Part shown: positions 16,231 to 25,172 of the stretch, piece by piece | Layout: each line of letters starts with the position of its first letter | Position numbering within the stretch: the stretch's first letter is position 1 | Assembly: GCA_963803245.1 (NCBI GenBank) | Contig: CAWDLI010000013.1 | Coordinates: 25,081 to 89,080 of the forward strand | Source: JACVRW01 sp963803245 | GTDB taxonomy: Bacteria; Actinomycetota; Thermoleophilia; Solirubrobacterales; Thermoleophilaceae | Reading direction: 5' to 3' | Length of the DNA: 64,000 bases | The notes under the pieces: model-generated | Databases searched by the model: none | Told to the model about the DNA's origin: nothing | What the model saw: only the letters and a program-made list of their open reading frames with translations | Translations under genes and position numbers: made by a program

Positions 16231-17622
16231 ATGCGCCGCTTTCTTCTGTCCACAGTCGTGCTCGTGGCACTTGCCGTGCCCGCGAGCTCCAACGCCGCCA
16301 CCCGCCACGTGATCCGCGGCGCCGGCTGGGGGCATGGCATCGGCATGAGCCAGTACGGCGCCTACGGCTACGCGCTCGAGGGCACGGGCTACCGGGACAT
16401 CCTCGAGCACTACTACACGGGCACACGCCTGACACGGGCCTCGCAGCGCTCCGTGCGAGTGATCCTCCAGCCCGACGACCCGTACATCCGCGTGCGCGGC
16501 GCCACCCGCGCCGACGGGAAGACGCTCAACCCGGCGAAGACGTACATCGCGCGTCCGTCCGGGGGCGGCATCGCGCTGTTCGGCCCCTCCGGGAAGCGGA
16601 TCGCGCGCTTCTCCTCGCGGCTGCGCGTCGAGCGCCCCGGCCGGGCGCTGCGGCTGCTCGGCCCGGCGCTCAACGGCGTGACCGACGGTCTCTACCGGGG
16701 GGCGATCGAGATTCAGGCCGGCGGCGGGCTGGACGCGATCAACGTGGTGTCGCTCGACGACTACGTGCGCGGCGTGGTGGCTGGCGAGATGCCCTCGTCG
16801 TGGCCGCTCGAGGCGCTCAAGGCCCAGGCGGTGACCGCACGGACCTACGCGCTGGCCACGCGTCACCCGGAAGGGCCGTTCGACCTCTACCCGGACACGC
16901 GCTCACAGGTCTATCGCGGCGTGGTCGCCGAGGGCGTGCGCAGCAACGCCGCCGTGGCGGGCACCGCCGGCCGGATCCTCACCTACGGCGGCGAGCCGGC
17001 CGTGACCTACTACTTCTCCACCTCCGGCGGCCACACCGAGAGCATCCAGTACTCCTTCGTGGGGGCGCTCAGCAAGCCCTGGCTCGTGGGCGTGACCGAC
17101 CCCTACGACTTCCGCTCGCCCTACCACCGCTGGAAGCGCTCCTTCACCACGGCCCAGCTCACCCGCGCGCTCGGCTCGAGGGGCAGCTTCCGCCGCCTCA
17201 AGGTGGTCAAGCGCGGCACCTCGCCGCGCGTGGTCAAGGCACAGGTGATCGGCAGCCGCGGCACGACCACCATCAGCGGTCCCACGATTCGCGCCCGCCT
17301 GGCCCTCCGCGACACCTGGATGCGCTTCACACGCGTTGCGACCTCCGCCCACTCGGCCGCCAAGGCCCAGGCGGCCGCCTGGAGCTCGCCGCGGATCGCC
17401 CTCTGGACGCTTCAGCGCGTCAGTGCGAGCGTGACGGGGAGCTTCGACCCCGCCCCGCGCTCGCACCGGCTGATCCTCGAGCGCAGGATCGACGGGCGCT
17501 GGAAGCGTGCCGGCGTGGTGCGCACAGCCGCTCAGGGGCGCTACCGCAAGGCCGTCAGGCAACCCGGCGTCTACCGGGTGCGGGCCGGCGTGGTGGCAGG
17601 ACCGCCGGTCAGGGTGCGCTGA
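16231..17622 (+). CDS. Secreted SpoIID/LytB-domain protein
   Basis: A 463-residue exported protein. SpoIID proteins are lytic transglycosylases acting on peptidoglycan. A signal peptide (residues 1-22) is followed at once by GWGHGIGMSQYGAYG (32-46), a motif that sits at the C-terminus in Bacillus SpoIID. The central domain has VVSLDDYVRGVVAGEMPSSWPLEALKAQAVTARTYAL with the catalytic glutamate at about 186. The C-terminal 100 residues are a separate beta-rich segment of unknown role. The order is therefore permuted relative to Bacillus. Its end overlaps the converging SGNH gene by 14 bp. Confidence 0.88.
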   Translation: MRRFLLSTVVLVALAVPASSNAATRHVIRGAGWGHGIGMSQYGAYGYALEGTGYRDILEHYYTGTRLTRASQRSVRVILQPDDPYIRVRGATRADGKTLNPAKTYIARPSGGGIALFGPSGKRIARFSSRLRVERPGRALRLLGPALNGVTDGLYRGAIEIQAGGGLDAINVVSLDDYVRGVVAGEMPSSWPLEALKAQAVTARTYALATRHPEGPFDLYPDTRSQVYRGVVAEGVRSNAAVAGTAGRILTYGGEPAVTYYFSTSGGHTESIQYSFVGALSKPWLVGVTDPYDFRSPYHRWKRSFTTAQLTRALGSRGSFRRLKVVKRGTSPRVVKAQVIGSRGTTTISGPTIRARLALRDTWMRFTRVATSAHSAAKAQAAAWSSPRIALWTLQRVSASVTGSFDPAPRSHRLILERRIDGRWKRAGVVRTAAQGRYRKAVRQPGVYRVRAGVVAGPPVRVR

Positions 17623-18259
17623 GGCTCTCGGCGGCGTCCGGCGCCGGGATGGGCGTCCAGGTGACGACGCGCGCGGAGATCGTCCACTCGAACGCCATGG
17701 ACAGCAGCCGCGTGAAGGCCCGCACGCCCGCCGGGGCGAGATGGAGCCCGTCGCCCGCGAACCAGGACGCGCGGCCGGCGCTGTAGCGCACCCAGTCGAG
17801 CACCTTCACGCGCTCCGGCCAGCGGCGCCCCGCCGAACGGATGTTGCGCCGGTTCGGGGTCCGCACGCTCGCCAGCTCACGCGGAACCACCAGCCCGAGC
17901 ACCCGGCCGGGGCCGAGGATCCGGAGCGCCTGGCGGATCTGCGTGGTGGTGACGATCCAGTTGGTGCCGAGGGCGACCACCACGATCCCCGGCAGGGCGT
18001 CCCTCCGCTCGCGCGCGGCGAGCAGCTTCACGCCCTCGGCCATCTGGCGGCACCCGCGCGCGTCCACCTCGAACCCAGCCGCCACGAGCCGGTCGACGGC
18101 GCCGAGCATGACGGAGTCGCCCAGCGCGAGCGGCGGCGTGCCCGCGGGCTTGGGAGGGCGCTCGCGGCGGCCGGTGTCGCACGCGGCCGCGGCTGCGGGC
18201 AGGAGCCCGGCCGCGGCCGTAAGCGCCGCGAAGACCGCAATGAGCTGCCTGCCCCGCAC
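17609..18259 (-). CDS. Secreted SGNH/GDSL-type hydrolase
   Basis: A 216-residue exported protein. The GTG at 18259 begins a signal peptide (QLIAVFAALTAAAGLLPAAAAA). Block I of the SGNH fold is PLALGDSVMLGAV with the nucleophile serine. GIVVVALGTNWIVTTT carries the block III glycine/asparagine, and GDGLHLAPAG supplies the catalytic Asp-x-x-His. Related domains deacylate or esterify surface polysaccharides, sometimes as the periplasmic part of an acyltransferase. Here the domain stands alone, so the substrate is unknown. Confidence 0.82.
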   Translation of the reverse strand: MRGRQLIAVFAALTAAAGLLPAAAAACDTGRRERPPKPAGTPPLALGDSVMLGAVDRLVAAGFEVDARGCRQMAEGVKLLAARERRDALPGIVVVALGTNWIVTTTQIRQALRILGPGRVLGLVVPRELASVRTPNRRNIRSAGRRWPERVKVLDWVRYSAGRASWFAGDGLHLAPAGVRAFTRLLSMAFEWTISARVVTWTPIPAPDAAESLSAP

Positions 18260-18279
18260 CCGGGGCGGTATAGCAACCG

Positions 18280-18924
18280 CTAGGCCGTCGCAGCGTCCCG
18301 CGCGGCGATCGTCGCGCGCACGAGCGCGATCGTCTCGGGTGACGCGGTGCGCGTGGAGCCGGAGTCGAACGGGGGCTCGGGGTCGTACTCGATGCCCAGC
18401 TGGATCGCCTTGGCGACCTCGTCGTGGGTCATTCGCGCGACGAGCGTCAGCGCCATGTCGATCCCCGAGGACACCCCGGCGGCCGTGACGATCTTGCCCT
18501 GCTCCACCACCCGCTTCTCGGTGGCCGTCGCCCCGTATTGCGCGAGCATCTCCATGTCCGCCCAGTAGGTCGTCGCATCGAGGCCGTCGAGCAGGCCGGC
18601 CGCACCGAGCAGCTCCGCGCCGGTGCAGACCGAGGTGCTCCACTCGGTGGTCTCGTGGGCCGTGCGGATCCAGGCGAGCAGCGCCTCGTCCTGGGCTGCT
18701 TCCGTGCTGCCCGGGCCGCCCGGGACCACGAACACCTCGGGACTCGGGATGTCGGCCAGCGCGGCGTCGGCGCGGATCGTGAGCATCCCGGTGTCCGTGG
18801 TGTACGGGCGCGCCTCCACGCCGGCGAACGTCACCTGTGCCCCGGGCACGCGTGAGAGCACCTCGTAGGGGCCGACGGCGTCGAGCGCGGTGAAGCGGTC
18901 GTAGAGGGGGATCACGATCTGCAC
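18280..18924 (-). CDS. DJ-1/PfpI-family protein (isonitrile hydratase-like)
   Basis: A 214-residue cytoplasmic protein of the class I amidotransferase-like DJ-1/PfpI superfamily. MQIVIPLYDRFTALDAVGPYEVL is the typical opening. The nucleophile elbow SVCTGAELLGAAGLLDG holds the reactive cysteine, and AAGVSSGIDMALTLVARM is the conserved later helix. Members include isonitrile hydratase and the sensor halves of GlxA regulators. It begins 15 nt after the stop of a GlxA-type regulator on the same strand, so the two genes form an operon and the regulator may control this enzyme. Confidence 0.86.
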   Translation of the reverse strand: MQIVIPLYDRFTALDAVGPYEVLSRVPGAQVTFAGVEARPYTTDTGMLTIRADAALADIPSPEVFVVPGGPGSTEAAQDEALLAWIRTAHETTEWSTSVCTGAELLGAAGLLDGLDATTYWADMEMLAQYGATATEKRVVEQGKIVTAAGVSSGIDMALTLVARMTHDEVAKAIQLGIEYDPEPPFDSGSTRTASPETIALVRATIAARDAATA

Positions 18925-18939
18925 TTTGAGCTCCTTCGT

Positions 18940-19911
18940 TCAGGCCGCTTCCGAGCGGAAGCGGCGTCGGTAGTCGGCGGGGCCAACCCCCACCCTGCGG
19001 TGAAAAGCGCGGCGCATGGTCTCGACGGTCCCGAAGCCGGACCGCGCGGCCACGGTCTCGACGGGCGTGTCGCCCGCCTCGAGCGTCATCCGGGCGCTCT
19101 CCACGCGGGCGGTCTCCACGTATGCGGCCGGCGTCATGCCGACCTCGCGGGCGAAGGCGCGCGCGAAGTTGCGCTCGCTCATGTGCGCCTTCTCGGCCAG
19201 CGCGGGCACCGAGAGATCGGCGTCCACGTTGTCGGCGATCCAGGTCTGCAGCTCCCGGAGCGGGCGGCGGTCGGCGAGCTGAGCGGTGAGCTGGGCGCTG
19301 AACTGCGCCTGGCCTCCGGGACGCTTGACGAACAACACGAGCCAGCGCGCCGTGGTCAGCGCGGTCTCGCGACCGAGGTCCTCCTCCACGAGCGCCAGCG
19401 CCAGGTCCATCCCGGCGGTCACACCGGCCGAGGTGTACACGTGGCCGTCGCGCACGAAGATCGGATCCGCGTCGACCTCCACGTCCGGATGGCGCTCGGC
19501 CAGCAGCGCGCAGCTCGCCCAGTGGGTCGTGGCGCGGCGCCCCTCGAGCAGGCCGGCCGCGGCCAGCAGGAAGGCGCCGGTGCACACGCCGGCCACCCGC
19601 CGCGAGCGGCCCGCCGCGTCGCGGAGCGCCGCGAGGAAGCGCTCGTCGCGCTCGAGCGCCAGCACGCCGGTGCCGCCGGCCACGATGAGGGTGTCGATCG
19701 GCCCGCGCACCGCCTCGAGCGCGGTGTCGGGCGCGAGGCTCACCGCCGATGCCCTGAGCGGACCCGGCTCGGGCGCGGCGATCGTGACGCTGTAGGCCTC
19801 GCCGTCGAGCCGGGCGGCGGTGTGGAAGACCTCGGCGGGCCCCACCACGTCGAGCGGCTGAACGTCGGGAAAGGCCACGATCACGACGCGCCGGGGAGTC
19901 ATGACGATCAT
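18940..19911 (-). CDS. GlxA-type AraC-family regulator with DJ-1/PfpI domain
   Basis: A 323-residue regulator. Residues 1-180 are a DJ-1/PfpI sensor domain (VVIVAFPDVQPLDVVGPAEVF, GVCTGAFLLAAAGLLEG with the elbow Cys, TSAGVTAGMDLALALVEE). The C-terminal third is an AraC helix-turn-helix pair (LAEKAHMSERNFARAFAREVGMTP and ETVAARSGFGTVETMRRAFHRRVGVGP). The ATG at 19911 has a ggagg site 6-7 nt upstream; ATG 19902 is a second choice. Such proteins activate nearby catabolic genes in response to an unknown small molecule. The downstream DJ-1 gene is the obvious candidate target. Confidence 0.9.
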   Translation of the reverse strand: MIVMTPRRVVIVAFPDVQPLDVVGPAEVFHTAARLDGEAYSVTIAAPEPGPLRASAVSLAPDTALEAVRGPIDTLIVAGGTGVLALERDERFLAALRDAAGRSRRVAGVCTGAFLLAAAGLLEGRRATTHWASCALLAERHPDVEVDADPIFVRDGHVYTSAGVTAGMDLALALVEEDLGRETALTTARWLVLFVKRPGGQAQFSAQLTAQLADRRPLRELQTWIADNVDADLSVPALAEKAHMSERNFARAFAREVGMTPAAYVETARVESARMTLEAGDTPVETVAARSGFGTVETMRRAFHRRVGVGPADYRRRFRSEAA

Positions 19912-19987
19912 GATGCCCCTCCACGCGGTTGGCGGCAAGGGCAGATACCGGACGATTTCTGCCAGCGCCCGGCTGCGCCACGATGTC

Positions 19988-20959
19988 CTACAGGGTGATG
20001 ACCACCTTGCCGCGTGCCCGGCCCTCTCTCATGTGCCGGATGGCCTCAGCGGCCCCGCTCAGCGAGTAGGTCCTGTCGACGACCGGCGCGACCTTCCCGG
20101 CTTCGATGAGCTCCTTGAGCACGATCAGGTCCTCGTGGTTCTCCCGGCAGACGAACGTGCCCAGCTTCTGGCCCACGAACGGAGACAGCGCCAGCGCCCG
20201 CAACTGGCGGTCGGAGCCTCCGAGCAACCGTCCATCGGTCTCGCCTCCGACGATGACGAGCGTGCCCTTCGGCGTGAGCACTCGCCGCAGCCGTGACAGG
20301 GCCGCGTTCCCGCCGGTGTCGAGGACCACGTCGTAGCGGCGCTCGCCCTTCGCGAAGTCGTCCTGGGTGTAGTCGATGACGTGGTCGGCGCCGATGGAGC
20401 GGACGATGTCCACCTTCGCCGTGCTGCACACGCCGGTGACCTCCGCCCCGAATGCCTTGGCCAGCTGCACCGCGTAGGTGCCCACACCGCCCGACGCTCC
20501 GATGATCAGCAGCCTCTGGCCGGGGAGCACCTTCCCGTGGTCGCGCACGCCCTGCAGGGCCGTCAGGCCGGAGACGGGCACCGCGGCCGCCTGCTCGAAG
20601 CCGAGGTTCGCCGGCTTCGGCGCCAGCTTGTCCTCGGGAGCGCACGCGTACTCCGCGAAGGTGCCCCGCCCGAATCCGAAGACCTCGTCGCCGGGCTGGA
20701 ACCTGGTCACCTCTCCACCCACTGCCTCCACGACGCCGGCCACGTCCGAGCCTGGAACGGGGGTCTTGGGCGCGCGCAGCCCGTAGCCCGCGAGGCGTAT
20801 CGGGTAGGGCAGCCCCGCCATGATGTGCCAGACACCCTGATCGACCCCGGCCGCGCGAACCCGTACGAGCACCTGGTCATCCCCGGCCACCGGCTTTTCG
20901 ACGTCCCTCAGCTCGAGACCCTCGGGCGACCCGTAGGTGTCTCGGGCGATTGCCCTCAT
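19988..20959 (-). CDS. Zinc-independent quinone oxidoreductase / alcohol dehydrogenase (MDR family)
   Basis: A 323-residue medium-chain dehydrogenase/reductase, most like NADPH:quinone reductases and NAD(P)-dependent alcohol dehydrogenases. It has the GroES-like N-terminus (ELRDVEKPVAGDDQVLVRV...PVPGSDVAGVVEAVG...FQPGDEVFGFGRGTFAEY). The Rossmann nucleotide motif IIGASGGVGTYAVQLAKAFGAEV is at about 150-172. The catalytic-zinc Cys and His of alcohol dehydrogenases are missing, so a reductase role is likelier. Its ATG overlaps the ychF stop as ATGA, which couples the two translationally. Confidence 0.85.
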   Translation of the reverse strand: MRAIARDTYGSPEGLELRDVEKPVAGDDQVLVRVRAAGVDQGVWHIMAGLPYPIRLAGYGLRAPKTPVPGSDVAGVVEAVGGEVTRFQPGDEVFGFGRGTFAEYACAPEDKLAPKPANLGFEQAAAVPVSGLTALQGVRDHGKVLPGQRLLIIGASGGVGTYAVQLAKAFGAEVTGVCSTAKVDIVRSIGADHVIDYTQDDFAKGERRYDVVLDTGGNAALSRLRRVLTPKGTLVIVGGETDGRLLGGSDRQLRALALSPFVGQKLGTFVCRENHEDLIVLKELIEAGKVAPVVDRTYSLSGAAEAIRHMREGRARGKVVITL

Positions 20960-22038
20960 GGCGTGAAGCGGAACGTGACCACGTCGCCGTCCTGCATGGC
21001 GTACTCGCGCCCCTCCACGCGGAGCTTCGCCTGCTCGCGCGCCGGCGCGTAGCCGCCGGCCTCCACCAGGTCGCTCCACTGCACGATCTCGGCGGCCACG
21101 AACCCGCGCTCGATGTCGCTGTGCACCGACCCGGCCGCGCGGCGTGCCGGCGTGCCGCGCGGGATCGCGTGCGCGCGTGCCTCCTTGCCCTCGCCCGCCG
21201 TGAAGAACGAGATCAGGTCGAGCAGGGCGAACGCCTCGCGGATCACGGTCGTCAGGCCCGACTCGGCCACGCCCATCTCCTCGCGCATGGCCTCGGCCTC
21301 GGACTCGTCGAGCTCGGAGAGCTCCGAGTCGAGTCGCGCGCTCACCGCGCTTGCCCGGGCGCCGCGGGCCTCGGCGTGAGCCACCAGCGCGGGCGGCGGC
21401 TCGAGCGGCTCGCCCTCGGCCACGTTCGCCACGTAAAGCACCGGCTTGGACGTGAGCGCCTGGAGGCGCACGTCTGCGCCGGGAGCGTCGGCCGGCGGCG
21501 GCACGGTGCGCACCGCCCGCCCCTCCCGCAGCGCATCGACGACCTTCGTGAGCCAGCGCTCCTCGGCCACCGCGATCTTGTCGAGCGACTTGGCCTGCTT
21601 CGACACCCGCTCGAGCCGGCGCTCGGCCTGCTCGAGGTCGGCGAACAGCAGCTCGGTGTCCACGGCGTCCACGTCGGCGAGCGGGTCCACCCGCCCCTCC
21701 GGGTGCACCACCTGCGCGTCGTCGTGCGCCCGCACCACGTGCACGATCGCGTCGGTCTCGCGGATGTTGCCGAGGAACTTGTTGCCGAGCCCCTCGCCAC
21801 GGTGTGCGCCGCGCACCAGCCCGGCGATGTCGTGGAACTCGATCGCCTCGTGCACGACCGGCGTGGCGCCCACGGTCTCCGCCACCCGGTCGAGCCGATC
21901 GTCCGGCACAGGGACCACGGCCACGTTCGGCTCCACCGTCGTGAACGGGTAGTTGGCCGCCTGTGCACCGGCCCGTGTGAGCGCGTTGAAGAGCGAGGAC
22001 TTGCCGGCGTTCGGGAGGCCGACGATTCCGACCTTCAT
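20956..22038 (-). CDS. ychF: Redox-regulated ATPase YchF (Obg family)
   Basis: A 360-residue universal Obg-family P-loop ATPase that binds ribosomes and is linked to oxidative stress. The G1 loop is VGLPNAGKSSLFNALT (residues 5-20), followed by the switch region ANYPFTTVEPN, DIAGLVRGAHRGEGLGN (G3), and the coiled-coil arm region (LLFADLEQAERRLERVSKQAKS). The C-terminal TGS domain ends GREYAMQDGDVVTFRFTP. Length and order are normal. The start overlaps the PAP2 gene stop and the end overlaps the oxidoreductase start. Confidence 0.97.
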   Translation of the reverse strand: MKVGIVGLPNAGKSSLFNALTRAGAQAANYPFTTVEPNVAVVPVPDDRLDRVAETVGATPVVHEAIEFHDIAGLVRGAHRGEGLGNKFLGNIRETDAIVHVVRAHDDAQVVHPEGRVDPLADVDAVDTELLFADLEQAERRLERVSKQAKSLDKIAVAEERWLTKVVDALREGRAVRTVPPPADAPGADVRLQALTSKPVLYVANVAEGEPLEPPPALVAHAEARGARASAVSARLDSELSELDESEAEAMREEMGVAESGLTTVIREAFALLDLISFFTAGEGKEARAHAIPRGTPARRAAGSVHSDIERGFVAAEIVQWSDLVEAGGYAPAREQAKLRVEGREYAMQDGDVVTFRFTP

Positions 22039-22529
22039 GACGCTGGCGCGCCCAAGCGGGCGACGGCATCGCCGAGCAGCGCGCCGGCGACGATGTCCGA
22101 GGGGTAGTGCACGCCCAGGTACGGGCGCGAGAGCGCCATCGCGCAGGCGACGGCGTAGAGGGGCGCTCGCGGCAGCGCGGTGGAGAGCACTCGCGCCCCG
22201 GCGAACGACGTGGAGGCGTGCGCCGACGGGTAGGAGCGGCCCGAGATCGTGGACGTGAGCGGCGGCAGCCCCTCGAGCTGCGGGCGCGCGCGCCCGACCG
22301 TGTACTTCACCGCGGTGTTGGCCACCATCGTCGCCAGCACCGTCCCGATCGCGCGCCGGTACACGGGCGCGCCGCGGCGGTCGAGCAGGAGCCCCGAGCC
22401 GGCCACGACGTGCCAGAGCAGGCCGTGCTCGCCCGCGCGCGCCAGCGTGTGCACCGCCGTCTCGAGCGACGGCGTGTGTCCGCGCGTGCGCAGCACGCGC
22501 AGCAATCCCACGTCGAGCGCGCGGAGCAC
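22035..22529 (-). CDS. PAP2-family membrane phosphatase
   Basis: A 164-residue PAP2 superfamily protein. The three active-site motifs are KYTVGRARPQ, SYPSAHAST and SRPYLGVHYPSDIVAG. These enzymes dephosphorylate lipid phosphates such as undecaprenyl pyrophosphate or phosphatidic acid in the membrane. Hydrophobic helices flank the motifs (AGSGLLLD..., IGTVLATMVANTAV, LYAVACAMAL). The GTG start at 22529 is only a little downstream of the preceding gene's stop. It is co-directional with ychF and overlaps its start by 4 nt. Confidence 0.88.
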   Translation of the reverse strand: MLRALDVGLLRVLRTRGHTPSLETAVHTLARAGEHGLLWHVVAGSGLLLDRRGAPVYRRAIGTVLATMVANTAVKYTVGRARPQLEGLPPLTSTISGRSYPSAHASTSFAGARVLSTALPRAPLYAVACAMALSRPYLGVHYPSDIVAGALLGDAVARLGAPAS

Positions 22530-22539
22530 GCTTGTCGGG

Positions 22540-22767
22540 TTAGAACCCGACCCGGTGAGCGTCGGTGTCGAGCCGCACGTACACGACCCGCGAGAGGTCG
22601 AGGGCGACCTCGGAGTCCTGGGTGCGCAGCTCGTACCAGCGGTCGGCCTTCTCGTTGCCGAGCGCCTTGCGCAGCGCCTCGTAGTCCGGGACCGCCACCC
22701 GCGCCGTCATCACCTGGCCGCCGTCGAAGCCGATGTCCAGTCGAGTGACTTCTGACGCCATCGTCAA
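22540..22767 (-). CDS. Small conserved-looking hypothetical protein
   Basis: A 75-residue acidic, soluble protein that I do not assign to a family. It contains one beta-alpha-beta-like pattern (VTRLDIGFDGGQVMTARVAVPDYEALRKAL and VALDLSRVVYVRLDTDAHRVGF) with no cysteine, signal or membrane segment. The TTG at 22767 overlaps the epimerase stop as TTGA and has a ggagg site 5 nt upstream; an ATG at 22761 is an alternative. Tight packing between the epimerase and PAP2 genes supports it as real. Confidence 0.65.
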   Translation of the reverse strand: MTMASEVTRLDIGFDGGQVMTARVAVPDYEALRKALGNEKADRWYELRTQDSEVALDLSRVVYVRLDTDAHRVGF

Positions 22768-23174
22768 TGCTCCTCCGCCGGCTGCACGAGCTCGGTGAGC
22801 ACGCCGCCGGTCGACTTGGGGTGCACGAAGGCCACGCGGCTGTTTCTGATCCCGGTCCGCGGCTCCTCGTCGATCAGCTGCAGGCCCGCCGAGCGGGCCT
22901 TGTCCAGAGCGGCTTCGATATCGCGGGTCTGGTAGGCCACGTGGTGCAGGCCCGGGCCGCCGCGCTCGATGAAGCGGCCGACGGCGCTCTGGGGGTCCGT
23001 GGGGCTGAGCAGCTCCACGTGCGAGTCGCCGATGCCGAGCAGGGCGGCCTCCACGCCGAACTGCTCCACCGTCTCACGGTGCTGGAGGGGCATCCCGAGG
23101 CGGTCGCGGTACAGCTCGATCGCGCCGTCCAGGTCGGCCACCGCCACTCCGATGTGATCAATCCGCTCGAACAC
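22764..23174 (-). CDS. mce: Methylmalonyl-CoA epimerase
   Basis: A 136-residue vicinal-oxygen-chelate enzyme that converts (S)- to (R)-methylmalonyl-CoA in propionyl-CoA metabolism. The opening FERIDHIGVAVADLDGAIELYRDRLG holds the first metal-ligand His. HVELLSPTD and GGPGLHHVAYQTRDI carry the others, and the end GGVLTELVQP supplies the glutamate ligand. The start is the GTG at 23174. Neither methylmalonyl-CoA mutase nor propionyl-CoA carboxylase is in the window. Confidence 0.93.
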   Translation of the reverse strand: MFERIDHIGVAVADLDGAIELYRDRLGMPLQHRETVEQFGVEAALLGIGDSHVELLSPTDPQSAVGRFIERGGPGLHHVAYQTRDIEAALDKARSAGLQLIDEEPRTGIRNSRVAFVHPKSTGGVLTELVQPAEEH

Positions 23175-23223
23175 GGGCCGGGAGTCTAGACACACGGCCT
23201 CCCCGGCTCTCCGGCGCGGCGGA

Positions 23224-25131
23224 CTAGATGGAGGAGGAGCCGCCGGGCTGATCCATGCCCTCGGCGACCGCGATCGTCGGGCGGCCCGGGTTGCCCGCGG
23301 CCCGCACCAGCTGCTCGGCGTCCTGCCCTGAGTCCACCCGGTAGGCCGCCACGATCCTGTCGATGTCATCGCGCTCCAGCACCTCGTTCTCGAGCAGCGT
23401 GAAGGCGAAGGCCTCGAGCAACGGCCTGTTGTCGGCCACCAGCTTGAGGGCGCGCCGGTGCGCGAGGTCGGTGAGGTACTGCTGCTCCTCGTCGACGTTC
23501 CTGCGCGTGTGGTCCGACATCGAGTAGTCGTCGGAGGGCAGCTGCTTCGACTGCAGCTCGGTGCCCATCCCGTACAGGGTGACCATGTTGCGGCTGATCT
23601 CGTGGACCTTCCGGAGGTCGTCCGAGGCGCCGGTGGTCACCTGGCCGAACACGAGGTGCTCGGTGACCCGCCCGCCGAGCAGCACGACCATGTAGTCGAG
23701 CAGCTCGTCCTTGGTCTTCAGGTAACGGTCCTCCTCGGGCAGGTTGAGCGTGTAGCCGAGCGCCTGGCCGCGCGGGATGATCGAGATCCGGTGCACCCGC
23801 TCCACCGACGGCAGGAGCTCTGAGCAGAGCGCGTGCCCGGCCTCGTGGTAGGCCACCACCCGCTTCTCGTGGGCGGTGATGACCCGCCGCGACTGCATGC
23901 CGGCGATCACGCGCTCGAGAGCGGCCTGGAAGTCACGGGTGAGGAGCGAGGCCCGGCGGTTTCGTCCGGCGAAGATCGCCGCCTCGTTGCAGATGTTGGC
24001 CAGGTCGGCTCCGCTGAGGCCGCTGGTCTGGCGCGCGATCAGGTCGAGGTCCACGTCCTCGGCGAGCGGCTTCTCCTCCGTGTGCACGTCGAGAATGGCG
24101 CGCCGGCCCTTGAGATCGGGAGGCGTGACGAGGATCTGGCGGTCGAAGCGGCCCGGGCGCAGGAGCGCCGGGTCGAGCTGCTCGAGCATGTTGGACGCGG
24201 CGATCACCACGACGTCGTCGCGATCGCCGAACCCGTCGAGCTCCACGAGAAGCTGGTTGAGCGTCTGGTCCTTCTCGCCCGAGATGTCCTTTCCGCGGGT
24301 GGCGCCCACCGCGTCGAGCTCGTCGATGAAGACGATCGCCGGCGCCGCCTTGCGCGCCTGGCGGAACAGACGCCGGATGCGGGCGGCGCCGAGGCCCACG
24401 AACATCTCGACGAACGACGCCGCGGACTGCGCGAAGAAGGTCGCGTTGGACTCGTTGGCCACCGCCTTGGCGAGCAGCGTCTTGCCGGTGCCAGGAGGGC
24501 CGTGCAGCAGGATGCCCCTCGGCACCCGGGCGCCGAGCTTGCGGAAGCGCTTGGGGTCGCGCATGAACTCGACCACCTCGCGCAGCTCGTCCTTGGCCTC
24601 CTCCACCCCGGCCACGTCGTCCCAGCTGACCGCGCCCGACGACGCAGGCTTGATCTCCTGCGGCTTCGTCCGCGGCATCACGCGGACCATCATCAGGAGG
24701 ATGCCGAGCAGGATCGCGAAGAAGATGATCGGCAGCCAGACGACCGCCCAGTTCTCGACCGTCTGGAAGTCGAAGCCCGAGTCGCTCGCGGCGCCGGCAG
24801 GCACGACCCGGAACTTGTCGTTGCCGTTCTCGCGGATGAACATCTTGCGCCCGGCGTCCACGTCCCAGCCCTCGGGCGCGGCGGTGCCCGGAGCCGCCAC
24901 GAACCCCCGGAACGTCCGGACCGCCTCGCCGCAGTTCAGCTCCCTCGTGTCGACGACGGTGATCGTGTAGCTGCCCTTCGTGATCAGCAGGTCGTCGAAC
25001 GTGCGATCGCGGGGCACGGCCACCGTGGTGGTGCAGGTGGCCGCGGCGCTCGCCTGCGCAGCGGCAGGTGGAGCAGCCACAGCCAGCGCTACGAGGGCGC
25101 TGGCGAGCGTCCGGAGGGTGAGGCGCCTCAT
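23224..25131 (-). CDS. ftsH: ATP-dependent zinc metalloprotease FtsH
   Basis: A 635-residue membrane AAA protease that degrades misfolded and regulatory proteins. A signal-like first helix (residues 5-28) and a second helix (128-150, VVWLPIIFFAILLGILLMMV) bracket an extracytoplasmic domain. That domain is about 100 residues long, has two cysteines (about 33 and 67) and is poorly conserved. The AAA module has GPPGTGKT (211-218), FIDELDAVG and the SRH region DPALLRPGRFDRQI. The zinc motif is HEAGH near 420-430. Order and length are those of the family. The next gene downstream on this strand is mce. The short C-terminus ends with a Ser/Gly-rich tail. Confidence 0.96.
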   Translation of the reverse strand: MRRLTLRTLASALVALAVAAPPAAAQASAAATCTTTVAVPRDRTFDDLLITKGSYTITVVDTRELNCGEAVRTFRGFVAAPGTAAPEGWDVDAGRKMFIRENGNDKFRVVPAGAASDSGFDFQTVENWAVVWLPIIFFAILLGILLMMVRVMPRTKPQEIKPASSGAVSWDDVAGVEEAKDELREVVEFMRDPKRFRKLGARVPRGILLHGPPGTGKTLLAKAVANESNATFFAQSAASFVEMFVGLGAARIRRLFRQARKAAPAIVFIDELDAVGATRGKDISGEKDQTLNQLLVELDGFGDRDDVVVIAASNMLEQLDPALLRPGRFDRQILVTPPDLKGRRAILDVHTEEKPLAEDVDLDLIARQTSGLSGADLANICNEAAIFAGRNRRASLLTRDFQAALERVIAGMQSRRVITAHEKRVVAYHEAGHALCSELLPSVERVHRISIIPRGQALGYTLNLPEEDRYLKTKDELLDYMVVLLGGRVTEHLVFGQVTTGASDDLRKVHEISRNMVTLYGMGTELQSKQLPSDDYSMSDHTRRNVDEEQQYLTDLAHRRALKLVADNRPLLEAFAFTLLENEVLERDDIDRIVAAYRVDSGQDAEQLVRAAGNPGRPTIAVAEGMDQPGGSSSI

Positions 25132-25172
25132 CTAATTTGCTTGATCGGCCGTTCACACGGCCTCCATGAGGG

